This document shows positions 1 to 7,102 of a DNA stretch of 14,300 nucleotides, in pieces. How positions within the stretch are numbered: the first letter of the stretch is position 1; each line of letters begins with the position of its first letter. The notes under the pieces are model-generated. The model had not been told where the DNA came from. It was given only the letters and a program-made list of their open reading frames with translations, and searched no databases. This DNA comes from Desulfovibrionaceae bacterium UBA6814 (lineage in GTDB: Bacteria; Desulfobacterota; Desulfovibrionia; Desulfovibrionales; Desulfovibrionaceae): assembly GCA_002452635.1 (NCBI GenBank), contig DKEU01000277.1, positions 1-14,300 on the forward strand. The letters are read 5' to 3'. Position numbers and translations under genes: made by a program.

Positions 1-2
1 CC

Positions 3-1022
3 ATGCGGATCAAGGCGCTCGCTCTCGTCCTGTGCTTCACCTTCCTGGCCGGCGCGGCCTGGGCCAAGAACGGCGGGGGGATCGTGACCTACACCGTGAA
101 CCTGGAGACCGGCGGCAAGGCCAAGACCGCCCGGCTCTGGCTGCCCTACCCCCTCTCGGACCGGAACCAGGCCATCGCCGACGTGCAGGTCAGCGGCAAC
201 TACCAGGCCTCGGGCGTGTACCACGACCCGGCCAGCGGGGCGAACTACCTGTTCGCGGACTGGAAGCAGGTCACGGCCCAGCCCCACCTGACCATGAGCT
301 TCCACGTGGACTCGCACTACGCCAAGCTCCCGGCCCTCAAGGACTCCAAGGACCCCTTCCCGGCCGAGGCGCTCAACTATCTCGAATCCTCCGAGTTCAT
401 CCCCGCGGCGTCCGACGAGTTCAAGCAGATCGCGGCCGAGGCCACCAAGGGCAAGAAGGGCCTGCTGGCCAAGGCCCGCGGGGTCTACGACTGGGTGGTG
501 GAGCACACCTTCCGCGACCCGGACGTGAAGGGCTGCGGCCTGGGCTCGGCCAGCCGGACCCTGAACGACTGCAAGGGCGGCGGCAAGTGCGCGGACATCA
601 GCGCGGTGTTCGTGGCCGCCCTGCGCGCCGCGGGCATCCCGGCCCGGGACGTGTACGGCCTGCGCCTGGCCGACCCCAAGACCGGCGACATCACCAGCGG
701 CTACCACTGCTGGGCCGAGTTCTATCTGCCGGGCGCCGGCTGGGTGCCCGCGGACCCGGCGGACGTGCGCAAGATGATGCTGGTGCACAAGCTGGAGCTG
801 GGCGACCCGCAGACCAAGGAGTGGCGCGAGTTCTTCTGGGGCGGGGACGACCTGTTCCGCATCGCGCTCAACCGCGACTCCCGCGGCGTGGTGTTCTCGC
901 CCAAGCAGGAGGGGCTGGACGTGGCCTACTTCATGTACCCCTTCGCCCAGGTGGACGGCGGTACGCTGAACTACTTCGACCCCAAGGGGTTCAGCTACAG
1001 CGTGAGCTTCACCCTTGACTAG
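3..1022 (+). CDS. Secreted transglutaminase-like (papain-fold) protein
   Basis: A 339-residue protein with a Sec signal peptide: basic start MRIK, hydrophobic residues 5-19, and an AWA/K cleavage site after residue 21, so it should act in the cell envelope. The transglutaminase-like core is clear. A GGGKCADIS segment carries the nucleophile Cys196, GYHCWAEFYLPG carries His235, and WVPADPAD carries Asp251, giving a complete Cys-His-Asp triad. The fold may be a cysteine protease or amidase rather than a cross-linker; the substrate is unknown. The C-terminal third (YFMYPFAQ, then a DPKGFSY segment) matches my memory of a family common in deltaproteobacteria. The start lies two bases into the window, but a complete signal peptide follows it, so the gene is probably full length. 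Only 16 nt separate it from the ferredoxin gene, which suggests one operon with the molybdoenzyme. Its role there is unknown. Confidence 0.86.
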   Translation: MRIKALALVLCFTFLAGAAWAKNGGGIVTYTVNLETGGKAKTARLWLPYPLSDRNQAIADVQVSGNYQASGVYHDPASGANYLFADWKQVTAQPHLTMSFHVDSHYAKLPALKDSKDPFPAEALNYLESSEFIPAASDEFKQIAAEATKGKKGLLAKARGVYDWVVEHTFRDPDVKGCGLGSASRTLNDCKGGGKCADISAVFVAALRAAGIPARDVYGLRLADPKTGDITSGYHCWAEFYLPGAGWVPADPADVRKMMLVHKLELGDPQTKEWREFFWGGDDLFRIALNRDSRGVVFSPKQEGLDVAYFMYPFAQVDGGTLNYFDPKGFSYSVSFTLD

Positions 1023-1038
1023 CCTCCTGGGAGGAGCC

Positions 1039-1704
1039 ATGCCGAACCGACGCACCTTCATCAAGAACGGCCTGCTCTTCTGCCTGGCCGGGAGCGTCCT
1101 GTCCTGCACGGGCAGGAACGTCCTGACTCCCGGCCCCAAGGCGGACGCCCGCTGGGCCATGCTCGTGGACCTGTCCCGCTGCAACGGCTGCCAATCCTGC
1201 GTGGTGGCCTGCAAGTCCCGCAACCTCACGGCCGAGGGCCATTTCGCCACCCGGATCGCGGAGGCCGAGGCCGGCCGCTACCCCGCGGCGCGCATCACCT
1301 TCTTCCCCACCCTGTGCAACCACTGTGACGACCCGCCCTGCGTGCGGCCCTGCCCCACCGGGGCCACCTGGAAGAACGCCGACGGGCTGGTGCTCACGGA
1401 CTGGAACCGCTGCATCGGCGACGGGGCCTGCATCGAGGCCTGCCCCTACGGCGCGCGGTTCATGGACCCGCGCTTCGGAAAGGCCGACAAGTGCGACTTC
1501 TGCGCGGAGCGGCTGGCCCAGGGCCTGGCCCCGGCCTGCGTGGAGTCCTGCCCGCCCGGGGCGCGGCTCTTCGGCGACCTGAACCATCCGGAGGGCGAGT
1601 TCGCGGCCCTGCTCGAAAAGGGCGGCCTGGCCCCGGCCCGGCCCGAGCTGGGCCTCGCCACCGGGGTCCTCTACCGCAGCGCGCACGTGCAGGAGGCCGT
1701 ATGA
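1039..1704 (+). CDS. Tat-exported 4-cluster ferredoxin subunit of a molybdoenzyme (DmsB/TtrB/NrfC type)
   Basis: A 221-residue electron-transfer subunit. I chose ATG 1039 over an upstream in-frame TTG (1015) because GGGAGGAG lies just before it and a Tat motif (NRRTFIK) follows at once. A hydrophobic stretch ends in VLSC (Cys23), a possible lipobox, so it may be a Tat lipoprotein. Four cluster motifs follow: C48-x2-C51-x2-C54-x3-C58; C93-x2-C96-x4-C101-x3-C105; C125-x2-D128-x2-C131-x3-C135; C152-x2-C155-x11-C167-x3-C171. This is the usual layout of the small subunit of complex iron-sulfur molybdoenzymes, which passes electrons between the catalytic subunit and a membrane or cytochrome partner. 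The oddity is Asp128, in the motif CIGDGACIEACP, where the second Cys of that motif is expected. Its stop codon overlaps the start of the catalytic-subunit gene (ATGA), consistent with translational coupling and a 1:1 complex. Confidence 0.9.
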   Translation: MPNRRTFIKNGLLFCLAGSVLSCTGRNVLTPGPKADARWAMLVDLSRCNGCQSCVVACKSRNLTAEGHFATRIAEAEAGRYPAARITFFPTLCNHCDDPPCVRPCPTGATWKNADGLVLTDWNRCIGDGACIEACPYGARFMDPRFGKADKCDFCAERLAQGLAPACVESCPPGARLFGDLNHPEGEFAALLEKGGLAPARPELGLATGVLYRSAHVQEAV

Positions 1705-4700
1705 AAAAACCCGACACGACGAACCGGCGCGAGTTCCTGGGCGCGGCCGGCGCGGCCGGCCTGGCCCTGGCCCTGGCCGGGACGACCGAACCGGCCCAGG
1801 CCGAAGCCCCCCGGCCCGGGTTCGCCTCCCGCCAGGCCGCGGCCACCCGCAAGGACCCCGGGGTCCGGGTGGTGCACTCGGTGTGCCTGGCCTGCAACGC
1901 CCGCTGCGGCGTGCGCGGCGTGGTGCGCGACGGCCGGCTGGAGGAGGTCACGGGCAATCCCTACCACCCCTACAACCGGCACGACTCGCCCCTGGCCGGG
2001 GACACCCCGGCCGCGGCCTCCCTGGACGCGCCCAGCCCGGTGTGCGGCAAGTGCCTGGACACCGTGGCCCACACCTACAGCCCCTACCGCCTGGTGCGGC
2101 CCCTGAAGCGCAGCGGCCCGCGCGGCTCGGGCAAATTCGAGCCCATCGCGTGGGAGGACCTGGTCAAGGAGCTGGCCGAGGGCGGGAAGCTCTTCGCCCA
2201 CCTGGGCGAGGACCGCACGGTCGAGGGCCTGCGCGCCCTGGACTCGGACGCACCCCTGGACCCGGACGCCCCCGAGCTGGGGCCCAAGCGCAACGGCCTG
2301 GTGTTCATCACCGGCCGCTCCCAGGCCGGCCGCGGCAACTTCATCGACCGCTTCGTGAAGCAGGCCTTCGGCTCGCGCAACCGCATCGGGCACACGGACA
2401 TCTGCGGCCTGGGCTTCCGCATGGGCAACTTCGCCCTCACCGAGGGCCAGCAGGTGGAGCTCAAGGCCGACCCCGAGTCCGCGGAGTACATCCTGGTGTT
2501 CGGGGCCAACATCTACGAGGCCCTGCAGCCCGGCATCACCACCTACGGGGCCGTGGTGGCCAAGCGCCGCGCCAAGGGCGAGCTGCGCTTCGCCGTGGCC
2601 GACCCCCGGGCCACCAACGCCTCGGCCCACGCGGACGAGTGGCTGCCGGTCAAGCCCGGCGGCGACGGGGCCCTGGCCATGGGCATGGCCCGCGCCATGG
2701 TGGAGGCCGGGCTGCACGACACGACGTACCTGGCCGCGGCCAACCCCCAGGCGGCCTGGGACCTGGGCTACGGGTCGTGCTCCAACGCGCCCTGCCTGGT
2801 GGTGTGCTCGCCCGGCCATCCCCGGGACGGCCACCTGCTGCGCTTCCGCGACATGGACCCCTCCCAGGGCGGCAAGCGGGGCGACGAGCCCATGGTGCTC
2901 GGCGCGGACGGCAAGGCCGTGCCCGCGGACGCGGCGGCCTCGGGCCAACTGGACGCCGAGGCCGAGGTGCGCGACTACTTCGGGGCCACGTACCCGGTGA
3001 AGACCGCCTGGCGGCTGTACACCGAGGGACTCCTGTCCCGGAGCATGGACGAGTACGCGGCCATGAGCGGGGTGCCCCGGGAGCAGATGGAGCGGGTGGC
3101 CCGCGAGTTCGCCTCCCACGGCAGGCGCGCGGCCGTGACCCAGTACCACGGCGCGGGCAACTACCTGAGCGGGGTGTGGGCCGCCTACGCGGTGGCCGCC
3201 CTGAACCTGCTGGTGGGGAGCATCGACGCCCAGGGCGGGTACATGAAGGCCGGCGGCGGCGCGGGCAAGCACGACGCCGGGCTCTACGACCTCAAGCACT
3301 TCCCGGGCGAGCGCAAGGCCGGCGGCGCGCCCATCTCCCGGGAGAAGTTCGCCTACGAGAAGACCACCGAGTTCCGCAAGAAGAAGGCGGACACGGGCTC
3401 GGGCTACCCCGCGGCGCGGCCCTGGTACCCCTTCTCCGCAGGCGGGCTGTCCACCGAGACCCTGGCCGGCATCGACGCGGGCTATCCCTACCGGTGCAAG
3501 ATCCTCTTCACCTACCTCTACAACGGGGTGTACTCCGCGCCCGGGGGCTACCGGTTCAAGGAGACCCTGGCCGACCCGGCCCGGGTGCCCCTGTTCGTGT
3601 CCCTGGACACGGCGGTGAACGAGACCAACATCTACGCGGACTACATCGTGCCCGACCTGTGCTACCCCGAGGGGCACCACGGGTGGCTGAACCCGCACGC
3701 GCCGGCGCACAAGTTCACCGGGCTGCGCTCCCCCATGATCGAGCCCCTCACCGGCCGCACCAGGGACGGCCGGGCCTTCAGCACCGAGACCCTGCTCATC
3801 GACCTGGCCCTGGCCCTGGGCCTGCCCGGGTTCGGGGACGACGCCATCAAGGCCGAGGACGGGAGCACCTACCCCCTGCGCACTGCCGAGGACTACTACC
3901 TGCGCGGGTTCGCCAACATCGCGCACAACGCCAAGGCCCCGGCGGCCTCGGCCCAGGATGCGGCCTTCGTGGAGGCCAACTACCCCATCGCCCGGCACCG
4001 GGGCATCCTGAAGCCCGAGGAGTGGGCGCGAGTCTGCCACGCCCTGGCCCGGGGCGGGGTGTTCACCGACTACGCGGGCCGGTTCGACCAGGGCAGGTTC
4101 AGGCACGGCCTGGGCCGCTACGCCCTGTACAACGAGACCCTGGCCACCACCAAGGACGCGCTCACGGGCAAGCGCTATCCGGGCACGCCCCTGGCCGTGC
4201 CGCCCCAGTTCACCGACGGCCGGGACATGGAGGACCTGGACCCGGGCCACGCCTTCACGGTGGTCACCTACAAGCGGCACCTGCACACCCAGTCCCGCTC
4301 CCTGTGGTGCAGCCGAGCCATGGAGATCCTGCCCGAGAACCACGTGGAGCTGAACGCCCTGGACGCGGCCAGGCTGGGCCTGCGCGACGGGGACCGGGTG
4401 CGCCTGGCCTCGGCGAGCAATCCGGGCGGCATCGAAGGGAAGGTGAAGACCACCCAACTGGTGCGGCCGGGCTGCGTGGCCGTGTCCTTCCACTACGGCC
4501 ACACCCAGTTCGGCGGCACGCGGCTGCACGTGCGGGACGCGGCCAGCGCCTTCCTGGGCGGCTCGTCCGTGGCCGACGCGGACGGGCTGGTCCCCCGGCC
4601 CGCCTTCCGCGCGGGCCTGAACCCCAACGACGTGGCCCGCCTGGACCAGACCCAGGGCAACACCCCCCTGGTGGACCGGGTGGCCGGCATCCCGGACTTC

Positions 4701-4733
4701 AGCAGCACCCGGGTGAAGATCGTGAAGGCCTAG
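1701..4733 (+). CDS. Tat-exported molybdopterin oxidoreductase, catalytic subunit (TtrA/ArrA-like)
   Basis: A 1010-residue bis-MGD molybdo- or tungstoenzyme. The Tat signal reads NRREFLGAAG (residues 8-17), with likely cleavage at AQA/E after residue 34. A proximal [4Fe-4S] site follows: C62-x2-C65-x3-C69 and C115, the latter in a CGKC segment where the family usually has CxKG (Cys118 is extra). Then comes the typical YSPYRLVRPLKRSG block. The probable Mo ligand is Cys235 in HTDICGLGFRMGN. The C-terminal dinucleotide-binding domain shows ENHVELNALDAARLGL, FHYGH and a closing LVDRV segment. Length and C-terminal pattern resemble tetrathionate/arsenate/selenate reductase catalytic subunits (TtrA/ArrA) more than the roughly 760-residue PsrA/PhsA group, but the substrate cannot be read from sequence. 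AGGAGG at 1691-1696 serves the start. The ferredoxin subunit is directly upstream. No NrfD/TtrC-type membrane subunit follows; a terminator does. Confidence 0.9.
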   Translation: MKKPDTTNRREFLGAAGAAGLALALAGTTEPAQAEAPRPGFASRQAAATRKDPGVRVVHSVCLACNARCGVRGVVRDGRLEEVTGNPYHPYNRHDSPLAGDTPAAASLDAPSPVCGKCLDTVAHTYSPYRLVRPLKRSGPRGSGKFEPIAWEDLVKELAEGGKLFAHLGEDRTVEGLRALDSDAPLDPDAPELGPKRNGLVFITGRSQAGRGNFIDRFVKQAFGSRNRIGHTDICGLGFRMGNFALTEGQQVELKADPESAEYILVFGANIYEALQPGITTYGAVVAKRRAKGELRFAVADPRATNASAHADEWLPVKPGGDGALAMGMARAMVEAGLHDTTYLAAANPQAAWDLGYGSCSNAPCLVVCSPGHPRDGHLLRFRDMDPSQGGKRGDEPMVLGADGKAVPADAAASGQLDAEAEVRDYFGATYPVKTAWRLYTEGLLSRSMDEYAAMSGVPREQMERVAREFASHGRRAAVTQYHGAGNYLSGVWAAYAVAALNLLVGSIDAQGGYMKAGGGAGKHDAGLYDLKHFPGERKAGGAPISREKFAYEKTTEFRKKKADTGSGYPAARPWYPFSAGGLSTETLAGIDAGYPYRCKILFTYLYNGVYSAPGGYRFKETLADPARVPLFVSLDTAVNETNIYADYIVPDLCYPEGHHGWLNPHAPAHKFTGLRSPMIEPLTGRTRDGRAFSTETLLIDLALALGLPGFGDDAIKAEDGSTYPLRTAEDYYLRGFANIAHNAKAPAASAQDAAFVEANYPIARHRGILKPEEWARVCHALARGGVFTDYAGRFDQGRFRHGLGRYALYNETLATTKDALTGKRYPGTPLAVPPQFTDGRDMEDLDPGHAFTVVTYKRHLHTQSRSLWCSRAMEILPENHVELNALDAARLGLRDGDRVRLASASNPGGIEGKVKTTQLVRPGCVAVSFHYGHTQFGGTRLHVRDAASAFLGGSSVADADGLVPRPAFRAGLNPNDVARLDQTQGNTPLVDRVAGIPDFSSTRVKIVKA

Positions 4734-4754
4734 CCGCCAACCCCCACATGGACC

Positions 4755-4790
4755 GCGGGCCCGGAGGAGACTCCGGGCCCGCTTGGTTTT
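4755..4790 (+). terminator. Intrinsic terminator after the molybdoenzyme operon
   Basis: A perfect 12-bp GC-rich stem (4755-4766 pairs with 4771-4782) closes on a GAGA tetraloop and is followed by the T-rich tract TTGGTTTT (4783-4790). It begins 21 nt after the catalytic-subunit stop and separates that operon from the PilZ gene. Confidence 0.9.
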
Positions 4791-4830
4791 GCGGCGCGCC
4801 CGCCACCGATCCCGGCCTTGCGCCTGGCAC

Positions 4831-4859
4831 TTGACTCCGGCCCGCGAATTGGGTGTATG
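4831..4859 (+). promoter_or_regulatory. Candidate sigma70-type promoter for the PilZ gene
   Basis: TTGACT (4831-4836, 5/6 to the -35 consensus), a 17-nt spacer and TGTATG (4854-4859, only 3/6 to the -10). It lies downstream of a strong terminator, in a stretch less GC-rich than its surroundings (about 4847-4890). A start near 4866 would fit initiation at GTG 4903. The weak -10 keeps this tentative. Confidence 0.4.
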
Positions 4860-4902
4860 TGTGGAGAATACCCAAAATACCCGTGCAAACGGCGGAGGGC
4901 GC

Positions 4903-5604
4903 GTGGCCAATTCCAAGCCGACCTTCGACCTGACCCAGGTCACCCAGCAGAAGATCGAAGGCACATCCCTGTCCATCGAGGTGGGCACCCGCTGGCGGCT
5001 CAAGCCCGTGGCCTCGGACAAGGTCTACGAGTGCACCTACGTGGGCTCCCTCTACCCCAGCCACCTGCTGGCCACCCTGCCCACCTCCGCCGGCGTCCGC
5101 GAGATCCTCACCCCGGAGCGGGCGGTCAACGTCTCGTTCCTGCACGAGGACTACAACATCTGCAAGTTCGAGACCCAGGTGAAGTCCATCGTCACCACCC
5201 CGTTCCAGGTGGTGTGCTACGAGTACCCGGAGTTCTTCTACGCGCTCAACCTGCGCAAGCACGAGCGCGCGGTGTGCGCCCTGCCCTGCTCCTGCGTGTA
5301 CAACCAGCAGACCCTGCACGGCACGGCCCTGAACATCTCCAGCGGCGGGGCCAAGATCGCCTTCCTGGGCGACGACGCCGCTACCCTGCGCGACATCGAG
5401 GAGTCCGCCCTGGTGGTGGTGGCGGCCAAGTTCACCCACGACGGCCACGACGTGCTCCTGCCCGGCCAGGTCAAGAAGATCGTGCGCGACGACGCCGGCG
5501 TGGCCCTGGGCCTCATGTTCACCGGCCTGGACCAGGGCCTGAAGCACGAGGTGGGCCGCTACGTGGAGATATCCCGCTACGTGGCCAAGTACCGCTTCGA
5601 CTGA
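4903..5604 (+). CDS. YcgR-like PilZ domain protein (c-di-GMP effector)
   Basis: A 233-residue soluble protein with two domains. Residues from about 15 to 110 form a YcgR/PilZN-like N-terminal region (GTRWRLKP, later YEYPEFFYALNLRKHER). The PilZ domain follows, with the c-di-GMP-binding signature R118-x3-R122 (RKHER) and N144-I-S-S-G-G, the (D/N)xSxxG motif. Both signature parts are intact, so c-di-GMP binding is likely. Family members act as flagellar brakes or envelope/secretion effectors; no partner can be inferred here. I chose GTG 4903 (VANSKPTF) because GGAGGG ends 3 nt before it. An earlier in-frame GTG (4861) would sit almost on the predicted transcription start. The gene is bounded by a terminator upstream and a hairpin downstream, so it is probably monocistronic. 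Confidence 0.85.
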   Translation: MANSKPTFDLTQVTQQKIEGTSLSIEVGTRWRLKPVASDKVYECTYVGSLYPSHLLATLPTSAGVREILTPERAVNVSFLHEDYNICKFETQVKSIVTTPFQVVCYEYPEFFYALNLRKHERAVCALPCSCVYNQQTLHGTALNISSGGAKIAFLGDDAATLRDIEESALVVVAAKFTHDGHDVLLPGQVKKIVRDDAGVALGLMFTGLDQGLKHEVGRYVEISRYVAKYRFD

Positions 5605-5643
5605 GCCGGCCGGGGGCGGGCATCCCGCCCCCCCTGGCCGGCC
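5605..5643 (+). terminator. Hairpin after the PilZ gene, possible terminator
   Basis: A long, slightly bulged GC-only stem (5605-5620 against 5624-5642) with a three-base loop starts right after the PilZ stop codon. Only AATTT and some scattered T follow, so it may be a weak or factor-assisted terminator or a 3' stabilising hairpin. Confidence 0.5.
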
Positions 5644-5681
5644 GAATTTCCCACCAACCCGCGCTTCTTTCCTGGAATCCC

Positions 5682-5710
5682 TTGTCTTTCCCCGCCAAGT
5701 TGCCTATGCC
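5682..5710 (+). promoter_or_regulatory. Weak candidate promoter for the rnf operon
   Basis: TTGTCT (5682-5687), a 17-nt spacer and TATGCC (5705-5710) lie 65 nt upstream of rnfC, in the least GC-rich part of this 171-nt gap. The matches are 4/6 and 3/6. I found no convincing sigma54 -24/-12 pair. The operon must start in this gap or read through from the PilZ gene. Confidence 0.25.
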
Positions 5711-5775
5711 TTGGTCACTGCCTCCCGCCGCGCCCGGCGGTCAACCTGCACCGGAGCCTGCGCCAAGACCTTCGC

Positions 5776-7101
5776 ATGAGCAGCACCCTTCGCACCTTCT
5801 CCCTGGGCGGGGTCCATCCCCCGGGCCGCAAGGCCCCGGCCGCGGGCTTGGCCATCGAGGTCCTGCCCGCGCCGGCCGAGTACGTGGTGCCGCTGCTGCA
5901 ACACTGCGGCGCGCCGGCCATGCCCCTGGTCAAGAAGGGCGAGGCCGTGGCCGAGGGCCAGTGCATCGGCGCGGTGGAGAAGGGCTTGGGCGCGTCCGTG
6001 CACAGCCCGTGCACGGGCAAGGTCACGGGCCTCACCCGCACCCCCAACCCCTTCCTGGGCCTGGTGCCCGCGGTGGCCATCGAGCCCGACCCCGAGGCCG
6101 CGCCCTTCGCGCCCCTGCCCACTGACTGGGAGGCCATGGAGGCCTGCGACATCCTGGGCCGCATCAAGGCGGCCGGGGTGGTGGGCATGGGCGGGGCCGG
6201 GTTCCCCACCCACATCAAGCTCTGCCCGCCCCCGGGCCTCACGGTGGACACCTTCATCGCCAACGGGGTGGAGTGCGAGAGCTACCTGGCCGCGGACCAC
6301 CGGCTCATGCTGGAGCGCACCGCGGACGTGGTGCAGGGCGTGCGCATCCTGCGCAAGGTCCTGGGGGTGGAACGCGCGCTCATCGGGGTGGAGGCCAACA
6401 AGCCCGACGCCATCGCCGCCCTGCTCGCCGCGGTGGAGGCCGCGGGCGAGGGCGGCCGGATTTCCGTGGAGCCCCTGGCGGTCAAGTACCCGCAGGGCTC
6501 GGAAAAGCAGCTCATCAGCGCGCTCACCGGCCGCAACGTGCCGGCGGGCGGCCTGCCCGCCCACGTGGGCTGCGTGGTGCAGAACGTGGGCACCTGCGTT
6601 GCGGTGTACGAGGCCGTGGCCCTGGGCCGGCCCTGCTACGAGCGGGTGGTCACCGTGGCCGGGGCCGGGGTGGCCCGGCCCGCCAACCTGCTCTGCCGGG
6701 TGGGAACGTCCGTGCAGAACCTGGTGGACCACCTGGGCGGGGTCCGGGACGAGGCGGTCAAGTGCGTACTGGGCGGCCCCATGATGGGCCTGGCCGTGCA
6801 GAACCTGGACTACCGGGTGACCAAGGCCACCTCCGGGGTGCTGCTGCTCACCGCGGACGAGACCGAGACCGGGGGCTTCGGCCCCTGCATCCGCTGCGGC
6901 CGCTGCCTGGACGCCTGTCCCATGGGCCTGGAGCCCCGCGACATCTCCATCTACGCCGAGCGCGGCCGGTTCGCCGACACCGCGCGCTTCGGCCTGTGGG
7001 ACTGCTTCGAGTGCGGCTCGTGCGCCTACGTGTGCCCGGCCAAGCGGCCCCTGGTCCAGTTCATCCGCGCCAGCAAGCTGCGCCTGCGGTGCCGGGGGTA
7101 G
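5776..7101 (+). CDS. rnfC: Rnf complex subunit C (NAD(H)-binding, 2x[4Fe-4S])
   Basis: A 441-residue peripheral cytoplasmic subunit of the Rnf ferredoxin:NAD+ oxidoreductase. Its start, TFSLGGVHPP, is typical of RnfC. The central complex-I 51-kDa-like nucleotide/FMN domain shows VVGMGGAGFPTHIKL and NGVECESYLAADHRLM (family members more often have CEPYL). An SLBB-like segment follows, then two ferredoxin motifs: C371-x2-C374-x2-C377-x3-C381-P and C410-x2-C413-x2-C416-x3-C420-P. The length fits the compact RnfC form without the repetitive C-terminal tail seen in enterobacteria. It is the first gene of the operon. No clear Shine-Dalgarno precedes ATG 5776, but no better in-frame start is visible upstream. 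No multiheme cytochrome gene lies before it, unlike classic Desulfovibrio rnf operons. The rnfD start follows after a single base. Confidence 0.95.
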   Translation: MSSTLRTFSLGGVHPPGRKAPAAGLAIEVLPAPAEYVVPLLQHCGAPAMPLVKKGEAVAEGQCIGAVEKGLGASVHSPCTGKVTGLTRTPNPFLGLVPAVAIEPDPEAAPFAPLPTDWEAMEACDILGRIKAAGVVGMGGAGFPTHIKLCPPPGLTVDTFIANGVECESYLAADHRLMLERTADVVQGVRILRKVLGVERALIGVEANKPDAIAALLAAVEAAGEGGRISVEPLAVKYPQGSEKQLISALTGRNVPAGGLPAHVGCVVQNVGTCVAVYEAVALGRPCYERVVTVAGAGVARPANLLCRVGTSVQNLVDHLGGVRDEAVKCVLGGPMMGLAVQNLDYRVTKATSGVLLLTADETETGGFGPCIRCGRCLDACPMGLEPRDISIYAERGRFADTARFGLWDCFECGSCAYVCPAKRPLVQFIRASKLRLRCRG

Positions 7102-7102
7102 G

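Noticed and set aside
1491..1700. An in-frame upstream extension of the catalytic subunit
   Set aside because: The added residues are low-complexity Arg/Gly/Pro and overlap the ferredoxin gene. ATG 1701 has AGGAGG and starts a standard Tat signal.
1883..4834. A 983-codon plus-strand open frame in a second phase across the molybdoenzyme gene
   Set aside because: It has an Arg/Gly/Pro/Ala-rich composition without motifs, whereas the frame used has intact Tat, Fe-S and molybdopterin signatures throughout.
1671..5021. A 1116-codon open frame on the minus strand opposite the molybdoenzyme
   Set aside because: It is rich in Gly, Ala, Arg, Val, His and Gln with no recognisable domain, and it mirrors a strongly biased GC-rich gene on the other strand. 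Stop codons are rare in such frames.
5673..5687. A possible sigma54 promoter (TGG...TTG) before rnfC
   Set aside because: The GG and GC elements do not fall at the required -24/-12 spacing.
5725..5740. A CCGCCG/CGGCGG hairpin upstream of rnfC, considered as a leader attenuator
   Set aside because: It is a 6-bp GC-only stem in a GC-rich region, with no T tract and no alternative pairing that I could find. Chance is likely.
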